A DNA stretch of 23,228 nucleotides from JAEUMW01 sp039807745 (GCA_039807745.1 JBDHRV010000044.1:1-23228); one strand, 5' to 3'. Positions 14,830 through 22,747 are shown, counted from the stretch's first letter. Translations and numbers: made by a program. Notes: generated by a model not told the origin, from the sequence alone.

Positions 14830-16365
14830 ATGACTGAGCGATTGATCATTTTCGACACCACGTTGCGTGACGGCGAGCAGAGCCCGGGTGCGTCCATGAC
14901 CCGGGAGGAGAAGGTCCGTATCGCGCGCCAGCTCGAACGCATGCGCGTGGATGTGATCGAGGCCGGTTTTCCCGCCGCGAGCCCCGGTGATTTCGACGCC
15001 GTGAAGGCGGTCGCCGACCATATCAAGGAGAGCACCGTGTGCGCGCTGGCCCGCGCCACCGAGTCAGACATCCGTCGCGCGGCGCAGGCGCTGGCGGGTG
15101 CGGCGTCGGGCCGCATCCATACCTTCATCGCCACTTCACCCATTCACATGGAGAAAAAGCTGCGCATGGAGCCGTCCCAGGTGCTGGAGCACGCGGTTGC
15201 GGCGGTCCGACTTGCGCGCCAGTTCACGGACAACGTGGAGTTCTCGCCGGAAGATGCGGGACGCTCCGACGTCGAATTTCTTTGCCGGGTGCTGGAGGCG
15301 GTGATCGAGGCGGGCGCTACGACTCTCAACATCCCCGATACAGTGGGCTACGCGATCCCCGATCAGTTCGGCGATCTCATCCGCACGCTCCGAAGCCGGA
15401 TTCCCAATTCCGACAAGGCCGTCTTCTCGGTCCACTGCCACAACGACCTCGGGCTGGCGGTGGCGAATTCGCTGTCGGCGGTGCGCAATGGCGCACGGCA
15501 GGTGGAGTGCACGATCAACGGCCTGGGCGAGCGGGCAGGCAACGCCGCGCTGGAAGAAATCGTGATGGCCGTGCGCACGCGTGCCGACGTCTACGGCTGC
15601 GATACGCGCATCGACACCACGCAGATCGTGCCGGCGAGCCGCCTCGTCGCCGGCGTAACCGGCTTCGCCGTGCAGCCCAACAAGGCGATCGTGGGCGCGA
15701 ACGCCTTTGCCCACGAATCGGGCATTCATCAGGACGGCGTGATCAAGCACCGCGAGACCTACGAGATCATGCGCGCCGAGGACGTCGGCTGGGGCGAGAA
15801 TCGACTTGTCCTCGGTAAGCATTCCGGGCGCAATGCCTTCAAGAAGCGGCTGGCGGAGATCGGCATCGAGCTCGATTCCGAAGACGCCATCAACATCGCA
15901 TTCAGCAAGTTCAAGGAACTCGCGGACAAGAAGCACGATATCTTCGACGAGGACCTGCACGCCCTCGTGTCCGACGAATCCGTCACGCCTGACCACGAGC
16001 ACTTCCGGTTGCTCTCCATGGTGGTGCACAGCGAGACCGGCGAGACGCCTTTTGCGCGGGTGGTGATCGCCGAAGGCGGGGCGGAACGACAGTCGGAGTC
16101 GCAGGGGAGCGGGCCGGTCGACGCTTCGTTCAAGGCGATCGAGACCATGGTGCACAGCGGCGCCCAGTTGCAGCTCTTTTCGGTGAACAACATCACGAGC
16201 GGAACCGACGCGCAGGGCGAGGTGACCGTGAGGCTCCTCAAGGACGGTCGGATCGTGAACGGTCAGGGCGCCGACACCGACATCGTGGTCGCGTCGGCCA
16301 AGGCCTATCTGTCAGCGCTCAACAAGCTGCACAGCAAGCTGGAACGGGCGCACCCGCAACTCTAG
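14830..16365 (+). CDS. leuA: 2-Isopropylmalate synthase
   Basis: A 511-residue enzyme committing 2-oxoisovalerate and acetyl-CoA to leucine synthesis. The start at 14830 gives MTERLIIFDTTLRDGEQSPG, the family beginning, with GCGGAG upstream; a longer frame to 14773 is discounted. The HMG-CoA-lyase-like TIM barrel (about 1-280) carries metal ligands Asp14, His202 and His204 (VHCHNDLG) and the signature region CTINGLGERAGNAAL. A linker with GIHQDGVIKHRETYEIM follows. The C-terminal regulatory domain (about 385-505) should bind leucine for feedback inhibition, so the enzyme has product control in addition to the proposed attenuator. It draws on the same 2-oxoisovalerate pool fed by ilvBHC upstream. 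Confidence 0.96.
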   Translation: MTERLIIFDTTLRDGEQSPGASMTREEKVRIARQLERMRVDVIEAGFPAASPGDFDAVKAVADHIKESTVCALARATESDIRRAAQALAGAASGRIHTFIATSPIHMEKKLRMEPSQVLEHAVAAVRLARQFTDNVEFSPEDAGRSDVEFLCRVLEAVIEAGATTLNIPDTVGYAIPDQFGDLIRTLRSRIPNSDKAVFSVHCHNDLGLAVANSLSAVRNGARQVECTINGLGERAGNAALEEIVMAVRTRADVYGCDTRIDTTQIVPASRLVAGVTGFAVQPNKAIVGANAFAHESGIHQDGVIKHRETYEIMRAEDVGWGENRLVLGKHSGRNAFKKRLAEIGIELDSEDAINIAFSKFKELADKKHDIFDEDLHALVSDESVTPDHEHFRLLSMVVHSETGETPFARVVIAEGGAERQSESQGSGPVDASFKAIETMVHSGAQLQLFSVNNITSGTDAQGEVTVRLLKDGRIVNGQGADTDIVVASAKAYLSALNKLHSKLERAHPQL

Positions 16366-16387
16366 GCAAGACACGAAATGGGCGATG

Positions 16388-16414
16388 GAGAGGCGCCCGC
16401 TGCGGGTGCCTCTC
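16388..16414. terminator. Strong hairpin between leuA and the convergent small gene
   Basis: GAGAGGCGCCCGC (16388-16400) pairs with GCGGGTGCCTCTC (16402-16414) over 13 positions with a single G-T wobble; the tip must open to form a loop. It sits 22 bp after the leuA stop and 14 bp beyond the stop of the opposing gene, the position expected of a shared terminator. There is no T-run on either side, so termination may need Rho or other help. Confidence 0.6.
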
Positions 16415-16428
16415 TCATGTGGGATCTG

Positions 16429-16770
16429 TCAGCTACCGACGGCAGGTGGACAGGAGAGGGAGCGTTGCGCCGACCGCGTCGCTCGGGCCCACGCAAGCCA
16501 ACCGGCAACGGCGACGCCCGCCCATGTCCGATAGAGCGGCAGCGGAAACATCCATTCGACGTCCGAGGCGTGCTCCGCGGCGCGGGTGTCCCGGCCTTTC
16601 TCTTCGAGTTGCCGGCGCAGCTCGCGAATTTGCCGCCACGCGAGATCGCCTTTAGCGCCGCGCTCGGCGGCACTTTGGCTGGCGATGCCCCGCCAGATCT
16701 CGCGAGCCTCTGCGAACGGTACACCGGCCTTCCTGGCGAGCCAGGGCAGGATCTTCGGTTCTTGAAACAT
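16429..16770 (-). CDS. Conserved hypothetical protein with one C-terminal membrane segment
   Basis: A 113-residue protein. The start at 16770 has an excellent ribosome site (AAGGAG, 7 bases upstream), which favours this frame over the overlapping ones on both strands. The N-terminal half reads MFQEPKILPWLARKAGVPF and EAREIWRGIA, followed by a charged helical region (about 35-70). One hydrophobic segment, LYRTWAGVAVAGWLAWA (about 79-95), suggests a tail-anchored membrane protein with its helical part in the cytoplasm. It converges with leuA. The upstream region holds a perfect inverted repeat that may be its operator. The family is not one I can name; function unknown. Confidence 0.7.
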   Translation of the reverse strand: MFQEPKILPWLARKAGVPFAEAREIWRGIASQSAAERGAKGDLAWRQIRELRRQLEEKGRDTRAAEHASDVEWMFPLPLYRTWAGVAVAGWLAWARATRSAQRSLSCPPAVGS

Positions 16771-16860
16771 GGCTTGCTCCTTTTCCCCTGTCCGGCGAAT
16801 AAGTGCATTTACTCAACGGGATATGGTTTCTGCTGAAACGTTGGACCGCGTCTTCAGGGG

Positions 16861-16883
16861 CTTTGTTGCAATGCACAACAAAG
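16861..16883. promoter_or_regulatory. Perfect 8-bp inverted repeat, candidate operator
   Basis: CTTTGTTG (16861-16868) and CAACAAAG (16876-16883) flank a 7-bp centre CAATGCA. The repeat lies about 90 bp upstream of the small minus-strand gene and beyond the 3' end of mfnB, in the 196-bp gap 16771-16966, which is noticeably more AT-rich than its surroundings and otherwise contains nothing convincing. The TTGT-GCA-TTGCAACAA character resembles TGCA-centred boxes seen ahead of some polyhydroxyalkanoate-granule (phasin) genes; that comparison is from memory and weak. Confidence 0.45.
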
Positions 16884-16966
16884 TATATCGTCCAACTGCG
16901 GAGGTTTCAATCACGAGACGACAAAATATGTCTGGAGAAGTGCGGAAAGCAGATGAATCCGTTGCG

Positions 16967-17683
16967 CTAAGTAGCTGAACGAGCGCCGGTAACAGGTATC
17001 CCGATCAGCTCGCCGTTGACCGCAAGCAAGATCTCATCCAGCCGCTGCGGATCGAGCGCACCGCCGCGGTCTCCCGCCTCGCACAGGGCACCCCGAAAGC
17101 CCAGGTAGGTCGCACCCAGCGGGCGCAGCGCGTCGATGTCGGCGAGTCGCAGCGACCCGGCAAGCCCGGCCAGCAGTCCCTCGCGGCGCGCTGCTGCGAC
17201 GAAGGTCGCGAGAAACTGCGGCGAGGTATGCACGGTGAGCGGCCCGCGCGACTTGTCCGCTGTGTCGAGCATGACACCGACGAAGCCTGCGCCCGCGATG
17301 CGCGGTATCAAGTCGAGATCGGGTTCCTGGTCAGCGAACAGAACTGCCACCAGCGGTTGCTGTCGGGCGATCGGCGCAAGTGGCGGCAGGCAGGCATTGC
17401 GTTCGGCGCCCGCCAGGAATCCGATCTTCACGATATCGACGCCCGTAGCCGCGACCTTTTCCACCGCAGCGACGATGACTCGCGGGTCGGGCGGCAGATC
17501 GCCCACGGTCGCGCTCACCGGCCGGGCGCCGCCGACGGTCGCGACGATCTCGCGGATGGTATCGAGCGGCAGGGCGCCCAGCGCGCCGTGCGCGGGCTCC
17601 TTGGCGTCGACCAGGTCGGCGCCGTGAGCGACCGCAACGGCGGCTTCCGCAGCCGATCGCACGCTCACCAGCACCCGTATCAT
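16967..17683 (-). CDS. mfnB: (5-Formylfuran-3-yl)methyl phosphate synthase
   Basis: A 238-residue TIM-barrel protein of the MfnB family (also annotated DUF556). MfnB makes 4-(hydroxymethyl)-2-furancarboxaldehyde phosphate from two glyceraldehyde 3-phosphates, the first step to the furan of methanofuran. The start at 17683 gives MIRVLVSVRSAAEAA. The Schiff-base lysine region VDAKEP (Lys28) and the second conserved lysine in MLDTADKSRG (Lys144) are both present, as is VKIGF (Lys86). In bacteria this family occurs with H4MPT/methanofuran-linked formaldehyde oxidation. Its start overlaps the DUF447 stop by 4 bp (ATGA), so the two are coupled. Last gene of a three-gene minus-strand unit. Confidence 0.88.
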   Translation of the reverse strand: MIRVLVSVRSAAEAAVAVAHGADLVDAKEPAHGALGALPLDTIREIVATVGGARPVSATVGDLPPDPRVIVAAVEKVAATGVDIVKIGFLAGAERNACLPPLAPIARQQPLVAVLFADQEPDLDLIPRIAGAGFVGVMLDTADKSRGPLTVHTSPQFLATFVAAARREGLLAGLAGSLRLADIDALRPLGATYLGFRGALCEAGDRGGALDPQRLDEILLAVNGELIGIPVTGARSAT

Positions 17684-18258
17684 CCCGTTGCTCCGCCGCT
17701 CGCACCGCGATGCGCGGCAATCCGCTCCGTGAGCCATTCCCACGCCTCCAGCTCCGTGGGGCCCGCCGTCTTCGAGATGGCGATCGTGAGGTACCGCAGT
17801 TCCGCCTCCACCTTTTCGCGCGGCAGCAGGTCGAGCCGGCTCACGAGGATCGCCCCTTCCAGCACCGCCGCCTGCGCGCGGTTGAAGCCGCGAAAGGGCG
17901 CGTGCGACCGGAATGCCACGCTGCGGCACCACAGGCGCGGACGAACCGCGTCCTCCTCCGTGCGTTCCAGTTCCAGCTCCCGATGGGCGAGGGCGCCTTC
18001 CAGGCGGCAGCCGGTGATGGCATCGGCGGGCACGGTCGCCCAGTCGCGGCGACCGGTGAGGCAGCCCGCGAAAATGCGCACGTCGTCGCTGTAATTGATC
18101 ACTGCACGGCCGCTCGCGAGCACGTTCTCCAGGGTCGTCGAGGGCCGAAACGGCTGCAGCAGGACGAGTCCGGCCTCCTCGCGAATGCCCATCGGTGCGA
18201 TGTGGACGGCGCCCGCCGGAGAGACGGTGGTGACGATCACTTCCCAGATCGCAGGCAT
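17680..18258 (-). CDS. DUF447 family protein
   Basis: A 192-residue DUF447 protein of the split-barrel flavin-reductase-like type. The first half (VIVTTVSPAGAVHIAPMGIRE, then FRPSTTLENVLASGRAVINYSDDVRIFAGC) forms an FMN-binding-like barrel. The second half is helical, with FRGFNRAQAAVLEGAILVSRL and an end like AWEWLTERI. This family is shared by methanogenic archaea and H4MPT-using bacteria and is found beside pterin and methanofuran genes. A role in cofactor synthesis is inferred from that distribution; the reaction is not known to me. It begins 3 bp after the DUF6513 stop and overlaps mfnB by 4 bp. Confidence 0.85.
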   Translation of the reverse strand: MPAIWEVIVTTVSPAGAVHIAPMGIREEAGLVLLQPFRPSTTLENVLASGRAVINYSDDVRIFAGCLTGRRDWATVPADAITGCRLEGALAHRELELERTEEDAVRPRLWCRSVAFRSHAPFRGFNRAQAAVLEGAILVSRLDLLPREKVEAELRYLTIAISKTAGPTELEAWEWLTERIAAHRGASGGATG

Positions 18259-18261
18259 CGT

Positions 18262-19671
18262 TCAGGACTTGGTCCGCCGGGCGTGCGACAGAGTCGGGCC
18301 GGGCGCCTTGAATCCATCGAGGTGCTCGGTCTGTTCGGCCTGCCGCTTCACCGCGACGCCCCAGTCGAGCGGTTCATCCTGGCTGTAGCGCTTGCCGAGC
18401 TCCCAGGCGGTCTGCGCATGCGCGAGCTCGACGCCGAGGTAGAACGCGTGGCCGACGTCGCCGTCGACTCTTACGTGCGGATAAAGCGCGAAGGCGTCGG
18501 TACCGGTGAAGAGCCCGTCGCGGTTGTAGAGATGGACGCCGGCATCGGACACCTGGATGCGGTAGCTCGGATCCTTGATCGCCCGCGCCAGCTCGGCGAT
18601 CTCGTCCGCGCTGTCGGGAAACGGCTTGCGCTCGTGGGTCGTGGTGAGCCCGCGGTCGTAGCCTTTCGGCAGACTCGACTCGTCGCGCGCCGCGTACATG
18701 ATGCGGCGGGCGAGGTCCGCTTCGCGCACCGCAGTGCGTGCATGGGGGCTGACCTCGGTGGCGAGGACCGCGTCGAGGCGCAGCTCTGAGGCGATACCCA
18801 GCAGCAGCGCATTCATGCCCGTGGTGTCGGCCTCGGTCAGCTCTGTGAGGTTGCCGATGCCCATCATGATCGGGACGTCGGGAAATCGCCTGCGCACTTC
18901 GGCGTAGCGCAGGATCGACGCCGTGAAGCCGAAGTGGATCGGATCGAGGACCGGGTCCGCGAGGAAGTCGCGCCCCATCTCGCGCATGCGCCCGATCGCG
19001 CGGCCGAGCGAGTCGAGGTCGCCGGTCTGGGCGGGAATCAGTACCGGGGTCGAGCTCACCCGGTCGACGACCCAGAGCGTATCCTCGGTGAGAGACAGCA
19101 GATAGTCCGCACCCGCTCGGCCGCCCCGCTGGAGGTCGGCCGGGTCCAGCGAATCGACGCTGACCCGGAAGTCCCGCCGCTTCAACTCCTGGACCGCTTC
19201 CTCGAGATGCGGGAAGGGCGTGTCCGGCAGGCAGCCGAGGTCCATTACGTCCGCGCCGTCGGCGCGATAGCGCTGCGCCCGCGCGAGGATGCCGGCGATG
19301 TCGAGCGCGCTGGCCTCGACGATTTCCGCGAAGATGAGCACGTCGTAACGCGAGAGATCCACCGGTCGACCCGCGCGGCCGAAGAACTGCGGGATGTCCT
19401 TGAGCTCTTCCGGGCCGCGCACGACCGGCACGCCGTAGTGGGCGGTGAGCCCCTCGAGATCGCCACGGCAGCGACCCGGCACCAGGATCTGCGTCGCGGG
19501 ACCGATGTCGGTGACGCGACGCCGGACGAGATCGGCGGTCATGAGCCCGGCGACGCTGATGCCGATCTGCCGGACTTCTGGCGTAAACCCGGCCGGCTGC
19601 ATCGCCTCGAGCACCTTGTGCAGGCTCTTCTCCGCGAGCTTACCCGTGAGGAACAGGATGTGTTCGGACAT
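18262..19671 (-). CDS. Dihydropteroate synthase-like protein (DUF6513)
   Basis: A 469-residue protein with an N-terminal domain (about 1-120) of the DUF6513 type and a dihydropteroate synthase-like TIM barrel (about 120-400). Archaeal and methylotroph members are tied to H4MPT synthesis. Segments typical of pterin-binding barrels are visible: GADVMDLGCLPDTPF (near 139-153), VSVDSLDPADL, DPVLDPIHFGF and IMMGIGNLTELTEADTTGMN. Classical folate DHPS uses p-aminobenzoate, whereas in H4MPT synthesis a ribofuranosylaminobenzene phosphate is joined; which reaction this protein performs is not established from sequence. It is the first gene of the unit with DUF447 and mfnB. A TAGAAT box lies 6 bp before the ATG, so the mRNA may be leaderless. 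Confidence 0.87.
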   Translation of the reverse strand: MSEHILFLTGKLAEKSLHKVLEAMQPAGFTPEVRQIGISVAGLMTADLVRRRVTDIGPATQILVPGRCRGDLEGLTAHYGVPVVRGPEELKDIPQFFGRAGRPVDLSRYDVLIFAEIVEASALDIAGILARAQRYRADGADVMDLGCLPDTPFPHLEEAVQELKRRDFRVSVDSLDPADLQRGGRAGADYLLSLTEDTLWVVDRVSSTPVLIPAQTGDLDSLGRAIGRMREMGRDFLADPVLDPIHFGFTASILRYAEVRRRFPDVPIMMGIGNLTELTEADTTGMNALLLGIASELRLDAVLATEVSPHARTAVREADLARRIMYAARDESSLPKGYDRGLTTTHERKPFPDSADEIAELARAIKDPSYRIQVSDAGVHLYNRDGLFTGTDAFALYPHVRVDGDVGHAFYLGVELAHAQTAWELGKRYSQDEPLDWGVAVKRQAEQTEHLDGFKAPGPTLSHARRTKS

Positions 19672-19754
19672 CGCCCTATTCTACTGGCTGCACCGTCGGC
19701 GACGCGACCGCGGGTCACGGCTAGAATGAGGCGGACCGTTTCCGAGCCGCCGCG
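19672..19754. promoter_or_regulatory. Divergent promoter region of the pterin genes
   Basis: An 83-bp gap between DUF6513 (minus) and the RibD-type gene (plus) with a TAGAAT box for each direction: 19683-19678 on the minus strand and 19722-19727 on the plus strand. Neither has a good -35 at 17 bp, as at activator-dependent promoters. The minus-strand box is only 6 bp from the DUF6513 ATG. Boxes are seen; promoter use is inferred. Confidence 0.35.
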
Positions 19755-20591
19755 ATGACCGCACGCCTGATCGAACTCTTCCCCTCATCCGGTCGCAGCC
19801 GCGATCTCGCCGGCACCTGGCTCGAGCTCGAAATACACCGCCTGGGTCGGGCCGAGGCGCCGCTGATCTACGGCAGCTTCGTCGCGAGCCTCGACGGGCG
19901 CATCGCGCTCGCCGATCCGGTCACCGGCAAGCTTGCACTGCCCGAGGCGATCGTCAACCGTCACGACTTCCGCCTGCTGCAGGAGCTCATGGCGCAGGCC
20001 GATTGCTTCATCACGCACGGGGGCTACCTGCGGGCCATCGCGGCCGGAACGCTGGACGACATCCTCCAGGTCGGAGCCACTTCGGGCGCCGAGGATCTTG
20101 CGCGCTGGCGCGAGGCCCAGGGGTTCGCGAGCCAGCCCGGCATTCTCGTGGCGAGCTCGACGCTCGACTTCGAGGTGCCGAGATCGGTGCGGGAGCACGA
20201 TCAGTCGTTGACGATCGTCACCGTTGCCAGTGCGCCGGCGCAGCACGTGCGGCGGTTCGAGCGCGAAGGGTTCCGCGTGATCGTCGCCGGTGACGGCGAT
20301 CAGGTGGAGGCGATACCGCTGGCTGGGATTGTCTCGGAGCTGGGCTACCACAGTGCCTATCTCGTCGCCGGGCCGCGCATGCTCGATACCATGCTGCGCC
20401 AACGACGGCTCGGCCGCCTGTTCCTCACCATCACCCATCAGATTCTGGGCGGCGAACGCTTCGCCACGCTCACGGGGGGCGCGCCGCTCGGTCCTGCGGG
20501 TCATCTCAGGCTGCGCACGCTCTACTACGACGCTGCCTTGCCGGCCGGCGCGGGTCAATGGTTCGCCCAGTTCGAGCCCGGCACCGATTAA
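19755..20591 (+). CDS. RibD C-terminal family reductase, likely pterin related
   Basis: A 278-residue protein of the RibD C-terminal (dihydrofolate reductase-like) fold. The family core begins at PLIYGSFVASLDGRIAL (about 36-52), followed by HDFRLLQELMAQADCFITHGGYLR, matching the segment that binds the nicotinamide cofactor in RibD-type reductases. The end of the domain includes YLVAGPRMLDTMLRQ and FLTITHQILGGERFATLTGG. The deaminase domain of true RibD is absent, so riboflavin synthesis is unlikely to be its main job. Placed divergent from DUF6513-DUF447-mfnB, it may reduce a pterin intermediate, such as dihydromethanopterin to H4MPT; this is inference. Its stop overlaps the stop of the converging regulator gene by 3 bp. 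Confidence 0.83.
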   Translation: MTARLIELFPSSGRSRDLAGTWLELEIHRLGRAEAPLIYGSFVASLDGRIALADPVTGKLALPEAIVNRHDFRLLQELMAQADCFITHGGYLRAIAAGTLDDILQVGATSGAEDLARWREAQGFASQPGILVASSTLDFEVPRSVREHDQSLTIVTVASAPAQHVRRFEREGFRVIVAGDGDQVEAIPLAGIVSELGYHSAYLVAGPRMLDTMLRQRRLGRLFLTITHQILGGERFATLTGGAPLGPAGHLRLRTLYYDAALPAGAGQWFAQFEPGTD

Positions 20592-22558
20592 TGCAGCATC
20601 TTCTTGCTCGGGTCGCGGATATCGAGGCGCTGCATCTTGCGGTAGAGCGTGTTGCGGCTGATCTTGAGCCGCCGCGCGACGTTCGTGATGTTCCAGTGAT
20701 GCCGGTCGAGCTCCCGCACGAGGGCTTCCCGTTCGGCATTCTCGAGCGGTGACAAATCCGACGACGCGGCCGGCGCGGCTGCGAGCGCCGGGGACGGAAG
20801 GAGCGGGCTGGTGCCATGGAGCACGACATCCGGCAGGTCGGGCTCGCCGATGACGCGACCCTCGCGCAGGGCGAGCACCGTACGCAGGAGGTTGCGCAGC
20901 TCCCGCAGATTGCCTGGCCAGCGGTAATGATCGAGCCGGTCGAGGGCCGCCTCGTCGATCTCGACCGGCGCGCCACCGGCCTCCTCGGCCAGGATGCGGC
21001 GAATCAGCTCGCGGCGGTCGCCGCGCTCGCGCAGCGGCGGCAGCGTGAAGACGAGACCCTGGAGCCGGTAGTAGAGGTCGGGCCGGAATTCCCCCGTGGC
21101 GATCTTGTCGGTGAGGTTGCAGTGAGTGGCGCTGATCAAACGGATGTCGACCTTGATCGGCTCCTCGCCGCCCAAGGGCAGCACCTCGCGTTCTTCCAGC
21201 GCGCGCAGGAGCCGCGCCTGCAACTGCACGGGCATGTCGCCGATCTCGTCGAGGAAGAGGGTGCCGCCGTTGGCGAGAAAGATCTTCCCACGCCGGCCAT
21301 CGCGCGCGGCGCCGGTGAAGGCGCCGGCCTTGTAGCCGAAGAGCTCGGACTCGATCAGGGTTTCCGGGATGGAGGCGCAGTTGAGCGCCACGAACGGTTT
21401 GCCGGCGCGTTCGCCGGACTGGTGCATGGCCTTCGCGAACACCTCCTTGCCGCTGCCGGTCTCGCCGTAGAGCAGCACGGAGATGTCCTTGTCGAGCACG
21501 CGCTTGGCGCGGCGGATGTTGAGCGCCATTACCGGATCCCCGGTATCGAGCGCATCGAGCGGAGTCGCCGCCGCGGCGAGCGCCGTTGCCGCGCGTCTGG
21601 CGGTACGGGCTGGTAGCCTGGGCAACACGAGCGGACGCCCTCCCGCGGGCAGTTGGATGGTGGCGAAAAAGCGTCGGCTGCGCCGTGCCTCGAAGATGGG
21701 TGCCGGCCGCAAGTCCCTGCGCGTCAGTAGATCCACCAGCACCTGGACGCTCTCGTTGAAAACCTCGCCGATATCGCGGTCGATCACGTCCTGCGGCGAG
21801 GCATGGCCGAGCTGGTGCAAGGCCGAACGGTTCGCGGCGAGGACGTTCCCGGTCGCGGAAAATGCGATCGCGCCTTCGCTCAGGGTGCCGAGGAGCTCGG
21901 CGCGGTTGTGAAAGCGCAGGATGAACTCGCCGTTGAAGCGGTGCAGGAAGAGCTGGTTCTCGATGCGCTGCGCCGCCGTGTTCACCAGGACGAGGGTGTG
22001 CTGCTTCGTCGCCTGCGTTTCGCCCGACGCATCGAGCACGGCGATCACCGCGCCATGATGATCGAAGATCGGCACCGCCGAGCAGGTCAGCCGGATGTTG
22101 CGCGTGAGGAAGTGCTCGCCGCGATGAATGACGATCGGCTTGCGCACCGCCAGGCAGGTGCCCAGTGCATTGGTGCCCTGCCCCCGCTCAGTCCAGACCG
22201 CTCCGGGCACGAGGCCGCTGTTGGCTGCGAGGCCGGGTTCGGCGCAGCAGTCGAGCACCACGCCGTCGCCGTCCTCCAGCACGATGGCGTAGCCGGAACG
22301 GGCGATCTGCTCCCACAGGCTCGTCATCTCCGGGCGGGCGAACGCGAGCAGGTCGGCCAGCAGAGCCTGCCGGTCGGCGAGCTCGGCCGCGTTTACCTGT
22401 TCAGGCTTGCGCAGCTCGGTCGGGTCGAGCCCGTACTCGTCGACACAGCGCTTCCAGGAGAGTGCGACACGGTCTGCCACCTCACCCGAGTCGGGCGAAG
22501 TGCCGGATCGAATGACTGAGTAAACGTGCCGTGCGTGATTGGTCACAACGTCCGACAT
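20588..22558 (-). CDS. Sigma-54-dependent transcriptional activator, AcoR type
   Basis: A 656-residue enhancer-binding activator. N-terminal GAF-type sensor (about 60-205, including GQGTNALGTCLAVRKP and a Cys pair at 104-105), a PAS-like segment (about 220-300), then an Ala-rich linker. The AAA+ domain carries Walker A GETGSGKE (365-372), the sigma-54-contact loop GAFTGA (412-417) and Walker B TLFLDEIGD (433-441). A Fis-type helix-turn-helix (about 620-645, NVARRLKISRNTLYRKM) closes the protein. All catalytic motifs are intact. AcoR relatives sense small molecules such as acetoin or alcohols, and several regulate alcohol or methanol oxidation. Target genes are not known; the divergent secreted protein gene with a weak sigma-54-like site is one candidate. 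Confidence 0.92.
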   Translation of the reverse strand: MSDVVTNHARHVYSVIRSGTSPDSGEVADRVALSWKRCVDEYGLDPTELRKPEQVNAAELADRQALLADLLAFARPEMTSLWEQIARSGYAIVLEDGDGVVLDCCAEPGLAANSGLVPGAVWTERGQGTNALGTCLAVRKPIVIHRGEHFLTRNIRLTCSAVPIFDHHGAVIAVLDASGETQATKQHTLVLVNTAAQRIENQLFLHRFNGEFILRFHNRAELLGTLSEGAIAFSATGNVLAANRSALHQLGHASPQDVIDRDIGEVFNESVQVLVDLLTRRDLRPAPIFEARRSRRFFATIQLPAGGRPLVLPRLPARTARRAATALAAAATPLDALDTGDPVMALNIRRAKRVLDKDISVLLYGETGSGKEVFAKAMHQSGERAGKPFVALNCASIPETLIESELFGYKAGAFTGAARDGRRGKIFLANGGTLFLDEIGDMPVQLQARLLRALEEREVLPLGGEEPIKVDIRLISATHCNLTDKIATGEFRPDLYYRLQGLVFTLPPLRERGDRRELIRRILAEEAGGAPVEIDEAALDRLDHYRWPGNLRELRNLLRTVLALREGRVIGEPDLPDVVLHGTSPLLPSPALAAAPAASSDLSPLENAEREALVRELDRHHWNITNVARRLKISRNTLYRKMQRLDIRDPSKKMLH

Positions 22559-22733
22559 GGGAGCCCCCTTGCATCCGTGGCGCTCCCCTCGGGGCGGTCA
22601 GTACCGAACCTGTGGGGTCCGGAGCGGTCCTGGCAGGTCGCGGCCCGGGGAACGCATGGGGCCGGAGTTCTGTCACAGGAGGCAGTCTGCCGCCTTCGTT
22701 GTGGTCGAGCCGCGATGCTACCAGAAAGACGAA

Positions 22734-22747
22734 GGCACTTGGCGAGC
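22734..22747 (+). promoter_or_regulatory. Weak sigma-54-like promoter candidate
   Basis: GG at 22734-22735 and GC at 22746-22747 have the 10-bp spacing of sigma-54 promoters, and the upstream half reads AGGCAC against consensus TGGCAC. The downstream half reads GAGC against TTGC and is poor. It lies about 55 bp before the secreted-protein start. A CTGT-C-ACAG dyad at 22670-22678 sits about 85 bp upstream of the predicted transcription start, a usual distance for an activator site. The rest of the 244-bp gap 22559-22802 shows nothing further. Confidence 0.25.

Noticed and set aside
14825..14836. 12-bp palindrome CAGTCATGACTG across the leuA start codon
   Set aside because: It is fully explained by the start codon and its immediate neighbours; without conservation data there is no reason to treat it as an operator.
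16378..16836. Plus-strand open frame after leuA (152 codons)
   Set aside because: It runs through the probable terminator hairpin and is antisense to the small gene at 16429-16770, which has a much better ribosome site and plausible protein features.
16769..16978. Plus-strand 69-codon frame in the gap before mfnB
   Set aside because: No convincing ribosome site or recognisable protein features; it overlaps the inverted repeat and the end of the small minus-strand gene.
22559..22600. Sigma-54-like site on the minus strand ahead of the regulator gene
   Set aside because: The sequence reads GCCACGGATGCAAG with no GG at the -24 position, so it does not meet the minimum pattern.
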